A stretch of 64,000 nucleotides of DNA from Chloroflexota bacterium (lineage in GTDB: Bacteria > Chloroflexota > Anaerolineae > Aggregatilineales > Phototrophicaceae). Positions 45,801 to 55,800 of the stretch are shown one piece after another. The notes below the pieces were generated by a model. That model worked only from the letters and a program-made list of their open reading frames with translations. It was not told the origin of the DNA and made no database searches. The stretch covers positions 18,966 through 82,965 of the forward strand of contig JAPPEU010000039.1 in the NCBI GenBank assembly GCA_028875245.1, given 5' to 3'. The position numbers were made by a program, and so were the translations under genes. Position 1 is the stretch's first letter. Every line of letters starts with the position of its first letter.

Positions 45801-46798
45801 TGTGACAGCTCCTCAATGAACAAGAGGCAGCCCGCCGTCGCCAGCGCAATCAGCAGGATCAGCGCAACTTCGCGCCAGGGCAGGCGGCGCCAGCGATCGC
45901 GGAAGGCGAATAGCGCCGTAAACACCAGCGCGAAGACAACGCTCAAAATCGAAAGCGCCATCCAGTTAATCCAGCTGGAGCGCTCGAGCGCCGACAGGTT
46001 AGCCCAACTGGTTCCGCGTCCCGGCACAATCTCGGCTGGAATGACATCGACGACGATATACATGCCGAGGGTCATGACCCCGCCCAGCAAGATGCCGAGC
46101 ATGAGCGAATAGAAGATCAGCTTGCCGGGCAGCTTGTAGCGCTGCTGCGCCAGGCGCGTGAGAAAGTAGATCAGGAGGAAGCTGCCAAAGATGGCGATGT
46201 AGATGAAAGCCGTCTCTTTCGAGCCCAGATTGAGAATCATGGCGGCGGCGAAGAGATACAGCCAGAACGCGCGCCGGCGGAAACGCGGCGAGCCGTCAAG
46301 ATACATCAGGATGCAGTAAGCCATGAGCAGGCCGAAGAGGATGGATGGCGTATCATGGCGAATATAGCGATTGTAGTAGAGCAGGAGCGGTGATATCAGC
46401 AGCAAGAGCGAGGCGAGCAAGGCGCCCTGGCGGCCCAGCCACTTGCGCAGCAGCAGAGGAAAGAGCACGATGATGACGCCGAGCAGGGCGGTGTAAACGC
46501 GGCCGGAGAAATCGCTGTCGCCGAAGAGGTAGAAGGACAGGGCGGTGGCATGGAAGAGCACGGGGCCATGCATCAGTGGCGTATGCTGAAAGTTGCCCTC
46601 GTTATACAGGTTGTAGGAAAAGCGGGTATGCAGGCTTTCATCGTGGCTCATCACGCGTTCGCCCAAAAGGTGAAAGCGCGTGAATAGCGCCAGCGCAAAT
46701 ATGACGATAAAAGCGGCGAGCTCCCAATTGAGCGGGAGCCGCAAGGACAGCGCGCGGCCTAATGCGTTGTCTTCCTGCAGATTAGGAGACGTTATCAT
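42845..46798 (-). CDS. TIGR03663-type GT-C membrane protein fused to an NHL beta-propeller
   Basis: About 1317 residues from the ATG at 46798. The first part is a multi-spanning GT-C protein with the acidic first-loop motif MSHDESLHTRFSYNL and YNEGNFQHTPLMHGPVLFH. This is the pattern of TIGR03663, a family linked in archaea and Chloroflexota to protein glycosylation or lipid-linked sugar handling. Membrane segments continue to about residue 800 with an Asp/Glu/Ala-rich cytoplasmic loop near 600-660. The C-terminal about 280 residues are NHL repeats (FVYVADAQANRVYKY, LLVVDTWNYRILRID, VFIADTGNKRIRVY, LFIADTWNRRIAVF, FLYVTDPDGKRILVY, FVYVSDSAAARIVKF), a likely six-bladed propeller outside the membrane. 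Substrate unknown. Confidence 0.85.
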   Translation of the reverse strand: MITSPNLQEDNALGRALSLRLPLNWELAAFIVIFALALFTRFHLLGERVMSHDESLHTRFSYNLYNEGNFQHTPLMHGPVLFHATALSFYLFGDSDFSGRVYTALLGVIIVLFPLLLRKWLGRQGALLASLLLLISPLLLYYNRYIRHDTPSILFGLLMAYCILMYLDGSPRFRRRAFWLYLFAAAMILNLGSKETAFIYIAIFGSFLLIYFLTRLAQQRYKLPGKLIFYSLMLGILLGGVMTLGMYIVVDVIPAEIVPGRGTSWANLSALERSSWINWMALSILSVVFALVFTALFAFRDRWRRLPWREVALILLIALATAGCLLFIEELSHFPTATETAEPALPDAEAGEAAGAETGPAIRWTPGLALWLVALAAAGYLLRDARRGAALEDKRAEDKTEKRGLWAFLHQFPEVDILVLIVTLILPWTTALFVRLMGGASLEYAALAQSLPAGLYNLFAGLPNMGTASQVGQFMVGAFAFAPLMTLSLVIGLTWNWKRWLIAAAVFHILFALFFTTVFTNIAGLGTGMIYSLGYWLEQQGVRRGSQPQYYYLLIILPTYEFLPIVGSVSAMFAGLTCFWKARRGRIIASENCRRDHELAEADAVSEPVNADTLSTVGDISDDAEPARANLGEAKADPEEAIDSAPAAQMADASESDDKLNRLPFLLLLAWWAVLNLVGYSLAGEKMPWLGTHLTTPMILITAWYFGGVLSRIDRSRFLSRGWLALLLMPAFLICVAQVVGAFVAGDPPFAGLEKAQLERSYSWLGSLFAAAGLGYLLMRVARLTSWMHIRRICAASIFALLSIVTFRAAWMASFINYDLPTELLVYAHASPAVKWVLDDIKEMSLRMTDGMDLKFAYDDEVSWPYSWYFRDFTDAVFVGGNPTVQNTQDAVFVVVGAGHRGDVEPILEDHYLRRDHMRMWWPMQEYFNLTPQRILNALDFSPENEDAAALRRGIFDIWWSRDYDEYAEATGKDFTLTNWPVSDRMHVYIRKDFASKIWEYGLGDGDVPSNIPAEVNQCVANWQPITPTLIFDTAGQNMGNPLGLSAAGDFVYVADAQANRVYKYSEDGQLDRIIGDAGSFAFNRPNSVIALANGDLLVVDTWNYRILRIDPEEKLRSSWGAAGEYGFDAPVEPTDGFWGPRDVALDDLDRVFIADTGNKRIRVYMLEEDGARHLHDIGGGGSGPGELDEPSGIAIHSDGRLFIADTWNRRIAVFDVSGAHLMNFRARGWYDATSNRPYLALDEARDFLYVTDPDGKRILVYTTAGDCIGAFAESGDASARGQFADIGGIAVDEDGFVYVSDSAAARIVKFPPFPRG

Positions 46799-46847
46799 GC
46801 CCAATTGACCTGTCTTCGGCGGCTCTCTCTCCGGTTAGGCGAGGACC

Positions 46848-47378
46848 TCAAAGATCCGGCGCCGGCGTGTTTTGCAGGTTGGGCTGGCTGCCGCGCGCAT
46901 TCGGCTGCGCAGTCGCAAGAATATGCAGCCTGGGCGCAAGTTCTGTATCCGGCGTTTGATGAATGCTGACAGAATGTGGCAGGCGCGGCAAATCAACGGG
47001 CGAAAATGAAGAACGAAATCCGATTATCATCGGCAGCAGCAAGGCAAGCGTGATCGCCAACATTGCCAAGCCATAACTGAACTGCATGGTCGATTGCGAG
47101 GCGAAGTCGCTCAGCGGCAGCGCGCGCGCCGTCGGCGTTTGAAGCTCCATTTGCAGCGATGACCAGACCTGGTCCAGCCGCTGGGCATTCGGCCGGCCCA
47201 GCGTAGGCAGGTTGCGTTCAAGCTTCAGGGCGAAGTCGCGATGACGCTTGTATTCCGCATGACAGTCCTCGCATTCGTTGATGTAGCGCCCGACGCGCCG
47301 GCGGGCGGCCTCCGAAAGATCGCCGCTGACGAAGCGCGCCATCTGTACTTTGCAGTAACGATATTTGAACCTGATCAT
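46848..47378 (-). CDS. Membrane-anchored anti-sigma factor (zinc-finger type, degenerate)
   Basis: 176 residues. The N-terminus has the anti-sigma zinc-finger layout (VQMARFVSGDLSEAARRRVGRYI, then C36-x-x-C39-H40). The usual HxxxCxxC His is missing; Tyr32 occupies that place, although C9 and H40 could still bind metal. One transmembrane helix is at about 98-118 (GLAMLAITLALLLPMIIG), followed by a Pro/Thr-rich extracytoplasmic tail. It directly follows the ECF sigma factor gene (27-base gap) and should hold that sigma factor inactive at the membrane. Confidence 0.8.
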   Translation of the reverse strand: MIRFKYRYCKVQMARFVSGDLSEAARRRVGRYINECEDCHAEYKRHRDFALKLERNLPTLGRPNAQRLDQVWSSLQMELQTPTARALPLSDFASQSTMQFSYGLAMLAITLALLLPMIIGFRSSFSPVDLPRLPHSVSIHQTPDTELAPRLHILATAQPNARGSQPNLQNTPAPDL

Positions 47379-47405
47379 GGTCTCGCGTACACCTTTGGCC
47401 GAGGC

Positions 47406-48011
47406 CTAAAGCGCTTTCTGCAATTCTTCCAGCAGGCCCATGCCCACCGGCTGCAAGGACTGTCTCAGACGCTGATGCCCCAAACGGACGCGGCTCTCCG
47501 CGGTTTTTTGCGGGCAGCCCATCACCTCGGAGATTTCACGATAGGTCATGCCTTGGCCATACCGAAGCACGATCGCTTCGCGCAGCCGCGGCGACAGGTC
47601 CAGCAGGGCTTTCGCGATGGATTCATTGGCGTCTCGGCGTATGACGGCCGCTTCGGGCGCTTCGGAGGCGGGCGCCTTCAATTCCAAGCCCAGCCACTGC
47701 GTGATATCGACCATGATGAAACGCTTGCGGCGGTAGGTGTTGCGGCAGCGGCTCACGGCGATCGTATACAGCCATGTCTTCAGCGATGCCTTGCCTGAGT
47801 CAAAGCGATGCAGGTTTTTGAAAGCGTAAAGGAAGGATTCTTGCAAGATATCTTCGGCGTCCTGCTCGTTCATCAGCAGGCTGTAGCAGAGCCGGTACAG
47901 GCTGGCGGCGAAACGGTCATACAATTCAGCGTAACCGAGCTGGTCTCCATTAAGGGCGCGCTCTATGATGGCGTCTATTTCCCCGTGGCTTCGTTTTCGG
48001 CTTAAGGTCAT
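47406..48011 (-). CDS. ECF RNA polymerase sigma factor
   Basis: 201 residues from the ATG at 48011. Region 2 contains DAEDILQESFLYAFKNLHRFD and region 4 has GMTYREISEVMGCPQKTAESRV as the -35-binding helix-turn-helix. A longer frame to 48188 adds unrelated residues. With its anti-sigma factor encoded next, it probably responds to an envelope signal. Its placement inside the glycosylation block suggests it controls some of those genes; no autoregulated promoter was identified. Confidence 0.9.
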   Translation of the reverse strand: MTLSRKRSHGEIDAIIERALNGDQLGYAELYDRFAASLYRLCYSLLMNEQDAEDILQESFLYAFKNLHRFDSGKASLKTWLYTIAVSRCRNTYRRKRFIMVDITQWLGLELKAPASEAPEAAVIRRDANESIAKALLDLSPRLREAIVLRYGQGMTYREISEVMGCPQKTAESRVRLGHQRLRQSLQPVGMGLLEELQKAL

Positions 48012-48076
48012 ATTCCGATACCTGTCGCGAGCATTTGCGGACACTTTCTCATTTACACATTGTAACGCGAACATCC

Positions 48077-50068
48077 TCAGAAATGAGGGCGCCGCGGGGC
48101 CGAAACGCCATCGTAGACATCTTGGCGCAGCCAAAGCAGGACAGCTTCTTCCCCCAGGATTCCGCTGCGCAAACGACCTTGCGACCACCAGGCGGGCCAG
48201 TCCCAGATGCCCAGCTGCGCCAACGACCAGCTCCGGCGCAGGCGGAAACGCTGACCGACATAATCGCCAACGAGCGGGTCCGCCGCGCCTTCACTGTAGG
48301 CCGTTAAGAGTAATTGCGCGCCCGCCGCCTCTTCAACAGTGTTTACGAAGCGGGCGCCGGAAAAGTCGCGCAGGAGCCAGGCGACCGCGCCGTCAGCGCG
48401 AATGATGCCGTTTTTGTCCGGCACGATCTTGATATCCAGCGCAGGCATGCCGGCGGAATCACGGTTGACTAATTCAAATAATGTCTCGCGCAAGAGATAG
48501 GCGTCTTCAGATAGAGCGCGCTGAGCCCACAAGTCGAATTCGCCCACTACCGCCCCCCGCCATGCGCCGCCCGCGCCGGAGAGCAAGGCCAGCCAGAAGA
48601 ACCCAAGACCGATGCCTTGCAGGCAGGTGCCCATGCCCCAAAAGTTGGCGGTGAGGAGGAATACTATCAGCGCTATGATTGCTGTCAGCGCCAACAGGCC
48701 CAAGCCATGCAGCAATCGCGTGTGGGCCGGTTCGCGCAGGGCAGGGAAGAACTCGATGAAATTCATGCCGGCCGGCAGCTCGAGCATCAAGCGCGCCACC
48801 TGCATGAACTGCGTCGAGAGGATAACCAGGAACATGAACACAAGCGCGGAGATCGCCCATTTGACCCAGCGGTAGCGCGTGGTATAGAGCGCGCTTGCCT
48901 CCCCCTCGTCATCGCTCTGGCCCCAGAGAATGACCACGCGCCGATCGACCATCAGCTGCGTGATGCCATAACTCGCCAACATCGTCAGCGGGAGCGCCAC
49001 CCACATGGCATCGGTCGCTTTGGCGCCGGGATATAAAAGCAGGCCGAGCGCGCCAAGCGCCGCCCAGGCGGCCGCGAAACGATCGAGATAGGTGACATCG
49101 CCTTTTTTCCACAGCAGCCAGGCACCGCCAAGAGCGTAGATGATCAGCAGTGGCTCGTAGGTCAGCAGGGCGACGAAACCCAGCTGCGCCCCATCCGCGG
49201 CCTTGCTGAACGTCAGACCGCGTAGCGCCTCCGCTATCAGCTGGCTCACTGTGCGCAGGCCGGCCGGATTTGACATGAACAGGGTGGATGCGAGGACGAC
49301 CAGAAGCAGCGGCGCGAACACCGCGCCGGCAAAAGGAAATTCGCGCAGCCGTTTCACCGCCAGCTGCAAGATGTCATCGCCCGGCAATTCCAGGCGTTGG
49401 GGAGCGCTGAGGGCGGTGCGCCAGACAGCCAGCCAGCCCGCCGCCAGCAAGATCAGCAACAGCGGGATGCCCGCCGGGCTTGAAAGCCAGACCATGATGG
49501 TGATAAACGCAATCGCCCAACAAGCGTCGCTGAGCCGCCGGGAATACCAATAGCGCCGAATCGACCAGATCGCCAGCACGGTGAACAGCATCATGAAAGC
49601 GCCGCCGTCGGCGCTGCGCGATGAGACCATTGGCGCCGTCAGAACCGAGAGGAGGAGCGCCCAAATGAATGTTCTCGTCCTGCCCAGGCTTTCGCGGAAC
49701 AGCAGGGGCGTAATGGCCAGGGCCAAGCCGGCCAGCGCCGTGCCAATGCGCGCAGTGAACTCGCTCGCGCCCAGCAGTGAAAAACTGGCGACCTGCGAAA
49801 CATAAGTCAGCGGGCTGCTCGACGCGGTATAAGCGCCGGGCGCGTCGTCTTCGATCGTATGCAAGGCCTGCAGCGCGCCTGCCGCTTCAAAATCGGAAAT
49901 CGGAACCTTGTCCAGATCGCTGACGCGGAGCAGCAAGGCGATCAGAAAGAGGCCGATGTAGGCCAGGGCTTCGACCGAGACGGACGGCCGCGTCAGGCCG
50001 GCTTGAGCGCTGTCAAGAGCCGCTGCCCTGTTCCCGGCGAAACCCCTCAAATGTCCCTCTGCTTCCAA
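48077..50068 (-). CDS. Multi-spanning GT-C-like membrane protein (GT39 related)
   Basis: 663 residues from a TTG at 50068; the start is uncertain. About twelve hydrophobic segments begin with VEALAYIGLFLIALLLRVSDLDKVPISDFEAAGALQAL. The first loop carries an acidic residue in the position used by GT-C enzymes (SDFEA), a variant of the DE motif. The C-terminal 150 residues are soluble and beta-rich. The protein belongs to the same group as its large neighbours and may transfer sugars from a polyprenyl carrier, or may be a non-catalytic relative. Confidence 0.72.
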   Translation of the reverse strand: MEAEGHLRGFAGNRAAALDSAQAGLTRPSVSVEALAYIGLFLIALLLRVSDLDKVPISDFEAAGALQALHTIEDDAPGAYTASSSPLTYVSQVASFSLLGASEFTARIGTALAGLALAITPLLFRESLGRTRTFIWALLLSVLTAPMVSSRSADGGAFMMLFTVLAIWSIRRYWYSRRLSDACWAIAFITIMVWLSSPAGIPLLLILLAAGWLAVWRTALSAPQRLELPGDDILQLAVKRLREFPFAGAVFAPLLLVVLASTLFMSNPAGLRTVSQLIAEALRGLTFSKAADGAQLGFVALLTYEPLLIIYALGGAWLLWKKGDVTYLDRFAAAWAALGALGLLLYPGAKATDAMWVALPLTMLASYGITQLMVDRRVVILWGQSDDEGEASALYTTRYRWVKWAISALVFMFLVILSTQFMQVARLMLELPAGMNFIEFFPALREPAHTRLLHGLGLLALTAIIALIVFLLTANFWGMGTCLQGIGLGFFWLALLSGAGGAWRGAVVGEFDLWAQRALSEDAYLLRETLFELVNRDSAGMPALDIKIVPDKNGIIRADGAVAWLLRDFSGARFVNTVEEAAGAQLLLTAYSEGAADPLVGDYVGQRFRLRRSWSLAQLGIWDWPAWWSQGRLRSGILGEEAVLLWLRQDVYDGVSAPRRPHF

Positions 50069-50122
50069 TGTCTGTCTTCTTTCCTAACGCAATCGGGCGG
50101 ACTAATGCCCCGCGCTGCCGCC

Positions 50123-52816
50123 TTAGTCACCGGCGCTGTAGTAGATTCGCGAGTGCCCGTGTTGGCAGACGACGGGCAAATGATCGGCGAATTTCTCTTC
50201 GCCCAGGTCATCATATTTGTGGCGCTCCGATGTGCCGTACAGAATATAGTCGATGTCATAACGCTCGATGATATCGACGACGTCGTCCATTTCGGCGGCG
50301 GTGTAAAGGCGCCTCAGATCGACATTGCGCGTTCCGGCGATGTCGGCATAGGTGTTGCCGCGCCACTGCCGCTCGTGGTTCTCCCAGCCTAGCACGATGG
50401 GAATCCCCGTGAGTGTTCCAACCCGGCCGTATTCAACGCGATAAGGCTCGCCGACGGCCTCGGCGACCACCACATCGGCGCGCCCGACCAACTCGCTCAG
50501 GCAGGTGATGACCTGCTGATCGTCCAGGTTCAGCAACCCCTTTGCGCCATCAAGGGTCAACGGCGCTTCGACAATCACCGCCCCATCCTGGTATACAACG
50601 ATGCCAGCATGGTCTGCCCGAATCAAATCCCCTTCTGCTGCATCGTCAAGGTCGCCTCTCGAGAAGAGAATCCTGCCCGGCGCCACAACTTCGCCCTCGG
50701 CAACCCGGCGAATGGCGCCCTCCCAGTCGGCGGGCGGGGCATAGGCGCGCGCGGCTGCCGTGTGCTGACGACCGGTTTCTATCCAGGATCGGTGGTATAC
50801 GGCCTCGATGGTGTACAGCAAACCGGGGCCAAGGCTGAGCGCTAGCATAGCGGCGAAGGCGAGACGCAGCAGCGGATGCGGCCGGGCCCCGCTGCCGTCA
50901 GCCAAGATGCTGTAGGCCGCGTAGGCGACCGCAAGGCTCCAAAGCCCCCAGGCTTGATAATAGAACTTGAATACCGTGTTGATTCGTACGCCGAAGTTGT
51001 CCTTCAGGTACAGGAACTCGGGAAATATCGTCAATACCAGTCCCATGCCAATCAGCAGCAGGACGAAGCCGTTCCGTGGCGGGTATGTGACCCAGTCAAT
51101 CGCGACTTCGCCATGAAAACAGCTCCGCTGGCGGCCGGGGAAAAGCCGCGCCAGCGCCATGATAATGCCAAGCAAAAGCAAGAGCGACGTGAACCCGAAG
51201 TCAATGCGCCGCTGGAGTAGCTGGCCCAGCAGCGCTGCGGATTCTTCGGGAAAGAGGGCCAGGCTCAAGACCGTCATCAATCCGGCCAGGGCAAGCCATA
51301 GCGCTCCGCCCGCAGCCAGCGCAAAGCGCCAATCCAGCCGGCGCGCCCTGTGACCGCGCCAGACTTCGGCAGCGAGGTAGGCGCCAATTAACAGCAGCGG
51401 GCCGAACATGATGAAGAATTGCTGGAATTGAGTCGGATGGCGCAGATTCGGCAGAATGCCGCCCGCTTGCGAACGGAAGCCGACGAAATAGGGCAAGTAG
51501 GCCAACAGGGCGACCAGCGCCAGCGACGCGCCAAATCGGATGAGTGCGAGCAAGTCCCCCGCCATCAGTTTGCCCCGGTCGCTGGTCATCAGCCGGCGTA
51601 GAGCCTCCGCGCCCGCCAGACCAATGAAATAGATCGGGCCATCCCAAGCGTTGAGGAAGGTCAAGCCGCCGACCGCCAAGCCATACAAAATAAGCTCAGA
51701 CGCGGATGGCGCGCGCCGCCGCAACAGCAGATTGAGCATCAAGCCGATGACCAGGACAGTGAAGGGCAGCGCCAGGACGTGCGGGTGGTTGTCGCCCAGA
51801 ATGAAACTGAAGGCGGGGAACTCGCCGATTGGCTGAGTGCCGATTTGCTTTCCTTGCAAATCGTAATCGGTGATGACGCGGCTGGCGCTGAACCACCACC
51901 AATTGCCCCAGGATGCTGAATGCAGCGACAACTCGGCGGACGGGTCCTGCTCGTAGGCGCCGTCGGCGAAATTCGAGCGCGCTTGAGTCCCCCAGAAATC
52001 AAGGGTGGATCGGGCTGCGCTGCGCGTCTGGAAGGGCGCTTCAATGAAGACCATTTGGAAATTGCCGACCAGGGTGATCAGCGCCATAGCCAGCAGGCCC
52101 GCCGCGATGCCCACTCTGCGCGATGCCGGCCGGGCGCTGAGGCCAAACGAAGGCCCCGACCGCGAGCGGACCAGGTTGTAAGCGACGCCGAAGGCGCTCA
52201 ATCCAGTGAGGGCGAAGAGTGAAGCGACCGTCAAGTTGAAACCGACGCTGCTTGCGACCCCGCTCAGCGTTGCCAGCGCGGACCACATGACATAGCCCAT
52301 GTAGTAGTAGCTGATGGCATAGCCCGACATCCAGGGGTCGCCCGGGGGGAAGACGGCGCTTCTCTGGGCAGCGCTGAAGAACGCCAGCTCCATCGGCTTT
52401 TCGGTGCCGGTTAACCCGTTCTGATGCGCGCGAAAAATCGCCCAGCCGACAAAGAGGACGAGGAAGAGCAATTCGGCAGCGATGATAAGCGAACGGTTCT
52501 CGCGCCACCAGATGGCCAGTTCATTGCTTTCCGCATAGCGCTGGTGAAACACAAGAGCAAGTATCAAAAGCAGAAGCCATGAGAAGACGATGCCGCCGGC
52601 CGAATTGTCGAGGGCGCCGTAACTGCCCAACAGCCAAAAGATGAAGGTGACGAGCAGCATGCCCAAGGCGCGCGCCAGGGTGTATCCCTTGTCTGGCAGC
52701 CCGCCCAGCAAGCGCAAACAAAGCGGGAAAGCGGCCGCGCCCGCCAGCGTGATCCAAAGCCACCAGGCGAAGACAATCTGCCCTTCGCGCCCGAGCCAGT
52801 CCAGCAGCACGGTCAT
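50123..52816 (-). CDS. Chlor_Arch_YYY (DUF2298) membrane protein
   Basis: 897 residues, beginning MTVLLDWLGREGQIVFAWWL and containing the YYY-family landmarks KPMELAFFSAAQRSAVFPPGDPWMSG, ISYYYMGYVMW, GDNHPHVLALPF and NTVFKFYYQAW. DUF2298 proteins are restricted largely to Chloroflexota and archaea and are thought to be GT-C-like glycosylation proteins. The gene overlaps the preceding 1950-residue gene by 4 bases (ATGA), and the two share the whole YYY module, so they are paralogous neighbours. Biochemical activity is not known. Confidence 0.85.
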   Translation of the reverse strand: MTVLLDWLGREGQIVFAWWLWITLAGAAAFPLCLRLLGGLPDKGYTLARALGMLLVTFIFWLLGSYGALDNSAGGIVFSWLLLLILALVFHQRYAESNELAIWWRENRSLIIAAELLFLVLFVGWAIFRAHQNGLTGTEKPMELAFFSAAQRSAVFPPGDPWMSGYAISYYYMGYVMWSALATLSGVASSVGFNLTVASLFALTGLSAFGVAYNLVRSRSGPSFGLSARPASRRVGIAAGLLAMALITLVGNFQMVFIEAPFQTRSAARSTLDFWGTQARSNFADGAYEQDPSAELSLHSASWGNWWWFSASRVITDYDLQGKQIGTQPIGEFPAFSFILGDNHPHVLALPFTVLVIGLMLNLLLRRRAPSASELILYGLAVGGLTFLNAWDGPIYFIGLAGAEALRRLMTSDRGKLMAGDLLALIRFGASLALVALLAYLPYFVGFRSQAGGILPNLRHPTQFQQFFIMFGPLLLIGAYLAAEVWRGHRARRLDWRFALAAGGALWLALAGLMTVLSLALFPEESAALLGQLLQRRIDFGFTSLLLLLGIIMALARLFPGRQRSCFHGEVAIDWVTYPPRNGFVLLLIGMGLVLTIFPEFLYLKDNFGVRINTVFKFYYQAWGLWSLAVAYAAYSILADGSGARPHPLLRLAFAAMLALSLGPGLLYTIEAVYHRSWIETGRQHTAAARAYAPPADWEGAIRRVAEGEVVAPGRILFSRGDLDDAAEGDLIRADHAGIVVYQDGAVIVEAPLTLDGAKGLLNLDDQQVITCLSELVGRADVVVAEAVGEPYRVEYGRVGTLTGIPIVLGWENHERQWRGNTYADIAGTRNVDLRRLYTAAEMDDVVDIIERYDIDYILYGTSERHKYDDLGEEKFADHLPVVCQHGHSRIYYSAGD

Positions 52817-55800
52817 CGGAAACGCTCCACGATTGCGTCGAACAGGGCATCTTCATTGACTTCGTAGATGACGCCGCCCTCATTCGCGTAGGCAAGGTCA
52901 AGCAAGCCGGCTTCCACCATCCGATCAAACTTCGCCAGGCCTTCCGCCGTCGAGTGCAGCGCTTCCAGCCCGCTGCGAATTATGTATTTGATATCGTAGT
53001 GATTGATGATGTCGATGGCGATATCGATGTCGGCGGTATTATAGAATTGCTGGATGTTTCGCTCGCGCTGGTCCACCCAGGTCGGCAGCGGATGAACGGT
53101 GCGCTGCTGCCGCTGATGGAAGTTCCAGCCGAGCACTGATGGCAAGCCTGTTGCGATGGAAATGCGCCCATTCCATTGATATTCACTCGGCCGGCGCCGG
53201 CCTTCCATGATCACGGGCGAGCCCTCGACGTTTTCCTGCAGCCATCTTATCAGATTATAGTCGACGGCGAGATCGATCCATCCCCCGCCGCCCGTATCCG
53301 GCGCGCTTTCGTAATGTTGCGCTTGCGTCATGTAATCCAGGCCGTTCAACGTCAATGGCAGCTCGGGCGCCATGCGATCGAAGGAGCGCCCCCTCGTGCC
53401 CGTGATGGGAAACAAGCCGGCGATGAACAGCAGGACCAGGAAAGGACTGTACCAGATGAGACGCAGGGGCTTGGTGAAATCTTCGGCGGCGCGTATGAGG
53501 CAGGCGAAAGCGACGCCGCCGGCGATGCTCAGGAGCAGCCATACCTGCATATAAAACTTGAATACTGTGTTCTGCCGGCCGAGGTCGCCGCCAATGACAA
53601 TCATCTCCACGCCGAGCGTCAGCGATAGCGCCAGGCCGACCAGCACCAGAATGAAGCGCATGGCGCGCGATTGGCCGCTGCGGAAGAAGAGCAGAGCGAT
53701 CCAACCGACGAGCGGCAAGACGATCAAGGCGACCTGGTAACCGGCCAGCGCCAGCGCGGCCGCAAGCGGGCCAAGAAAAAGGCTGAAGCCCGCCATCCAT
53801 TTCGCTTGCCGCTGGTTTTCGAGCAGCGTTTTGACCGATGTCGAGCGCAGCCAAAGCGCTGTATCCCAAAGCAGGAATGACACAATCAGAAACAGGAACA
53901 GCCCATGAATATCGAAATAGGCCCATAGTGGCGTCTTGCCGCCGTCCCACAATCGGACGCTGTTGTAAGTGGCGGCGTACCAGGAGGTATAGGGCAAGGA
54001 AAAAGCGAGATTCAGCAGGAGGAAGCCGCCCAATTGAGCGGCCAGCTCAAGCGCCGACGTCCGCGTCAGCCAATAGCGAATGGCGACGAAGGCGGAGATG
54101 ACGGCCGCGCCGGCGACGAGGACCAGGCGAACCGCGCCCCCCACAGAATCCCATGCGCTCCCAAGGCCGCCGCTGCTCATGGGAGTTAGGAAAGTCAAGA
54201 CGCCCCAACCTGCGAGGAGCGCGGCAATGAGCACGGCGAAAAACTTCGCATCCGGGACAGGGCGGAAGCTATGGCGCCAGCGGAGCCACCAGGCGTATGC
54301 CAGCCCAACGGTGACAAGTAGCGTCATGGTTGGCCAGTCCCAGGTATTGGTCGCTTGCAGCGCGCCGACGGTCAGCGCCCCCAGTGCCAGCGCCAGGAAT
54401 CGTTCGGGATGCCGGCGGCGTTCCTGCCCGGCATGCGCCAACTCATTATACAGAAACAGCACCGCCAGCAGAATCAGCGGCATGCTGATCATATGGGCGT
54501 GGAGGTCGCCATAGAGAAAGGTGAAAAACGGCATTTCGGTGATGGCGCCGCCACCCACGCCGGGCGTCTCCGCCAGGACTCGCGAAGGACCCCAATACCA
54601 GCGGTCGCTGCGGATCGGCAGCGGCTCTCCCGCCAACACGCGCGCCAGGCCGCGCAGTAAGCCGCCCAAGAGCGACAGCGAATTGTCAATTTCATAGCGC
54701 AGGCTGTCCCACGGGCGCCATGAGTTTGCTCTTTCAGCCAGCTCGGCGCGGACATCCGGCGGCGCTTCTTCGCCATTTGCCTCGACATATTCCTTGACAA
54801 GGAATTGCTCCAGGCCCTCGGGGCTGCGATAGCCGCCCAGGCTTGCGATGCCGTTGCCCAGTACGCGCGCCGTATCAAGATTGCCGAGCGCGATGCAGAG
54901 CAGCAGCGCCATGATCCCCGCGACCCAGGGGTTGCCGAGCTTGCGTCTTCGCCCCGGTTCTGATTTTGGCAGCTTGTCCTGCGTCACGCGCCAACGCGAC
55001 AGGATGTTGAAGGCGGCGGAAAATGCGCCCAGGCCTGTCAAGCTGAAAAGAGTCGGGATCATGAGGTTGTAGGCGAAGGCCGGCACAATGCCCAGCAGGA
55101 GCGCCGGCGCCCCGAGCAAAACATAGCCGAAATAGTAATAGTTGATGAAGCCGCCGGCGAACCAGGGATCAATCGGCGGGAAGGTCGTGCTGCGCAAGAC
55201 GCCATTCAGATAGGCGAAGTCCATCGGCTTTTCGCCGCCCTTAAAGGGATGCCATAGGTCGGGATTCGTCAGGCGCACGAGAATCATCACCGCGAAAGCG
55301 ATGATGCCAATCAGCTCTATGCAGAGGAGCCGCTTCCAGCTGCCGCGCAAGAAGGCGGCAATTCCTTCGCGGTTTCGCCGCCCCAGCCAGGCGCTCAACA
55401 AAGCCAGCAGCGCCAGACAGAACAGTATCCCGCCCTGTGACCAAAGCGGGAGTTTCAAGCTGGAAAGCGCCCAGGCGAGCCAGGCCACCAGCAGCATCCC
55501 GACCAGTTTCGAGAAGGCATAACCGCCATCGGCCATCGCGGGAAATAAAGAGAATACGAGCGGAAAAGCAAGCGCGCCGAAGAGGAACAGGGCTGCGTAC
55601 CAAACGATAACGCCGGCGACTTGATGCCTGTTGACAATGCTGTCGCTGAAAAAACGGGCGGACCAGGTACCGCCTGCCCGTTGCCTTTCATAATCTTCAG
55701 GCGGGAAACTCAGCGCGGTGGGAATGGTATCCGCCTCGACGGAGTTCCAGTAAAAGACGCCGAGGATCTCGGCCTCGTCTTCGTTGTGCCGCAATTCATG

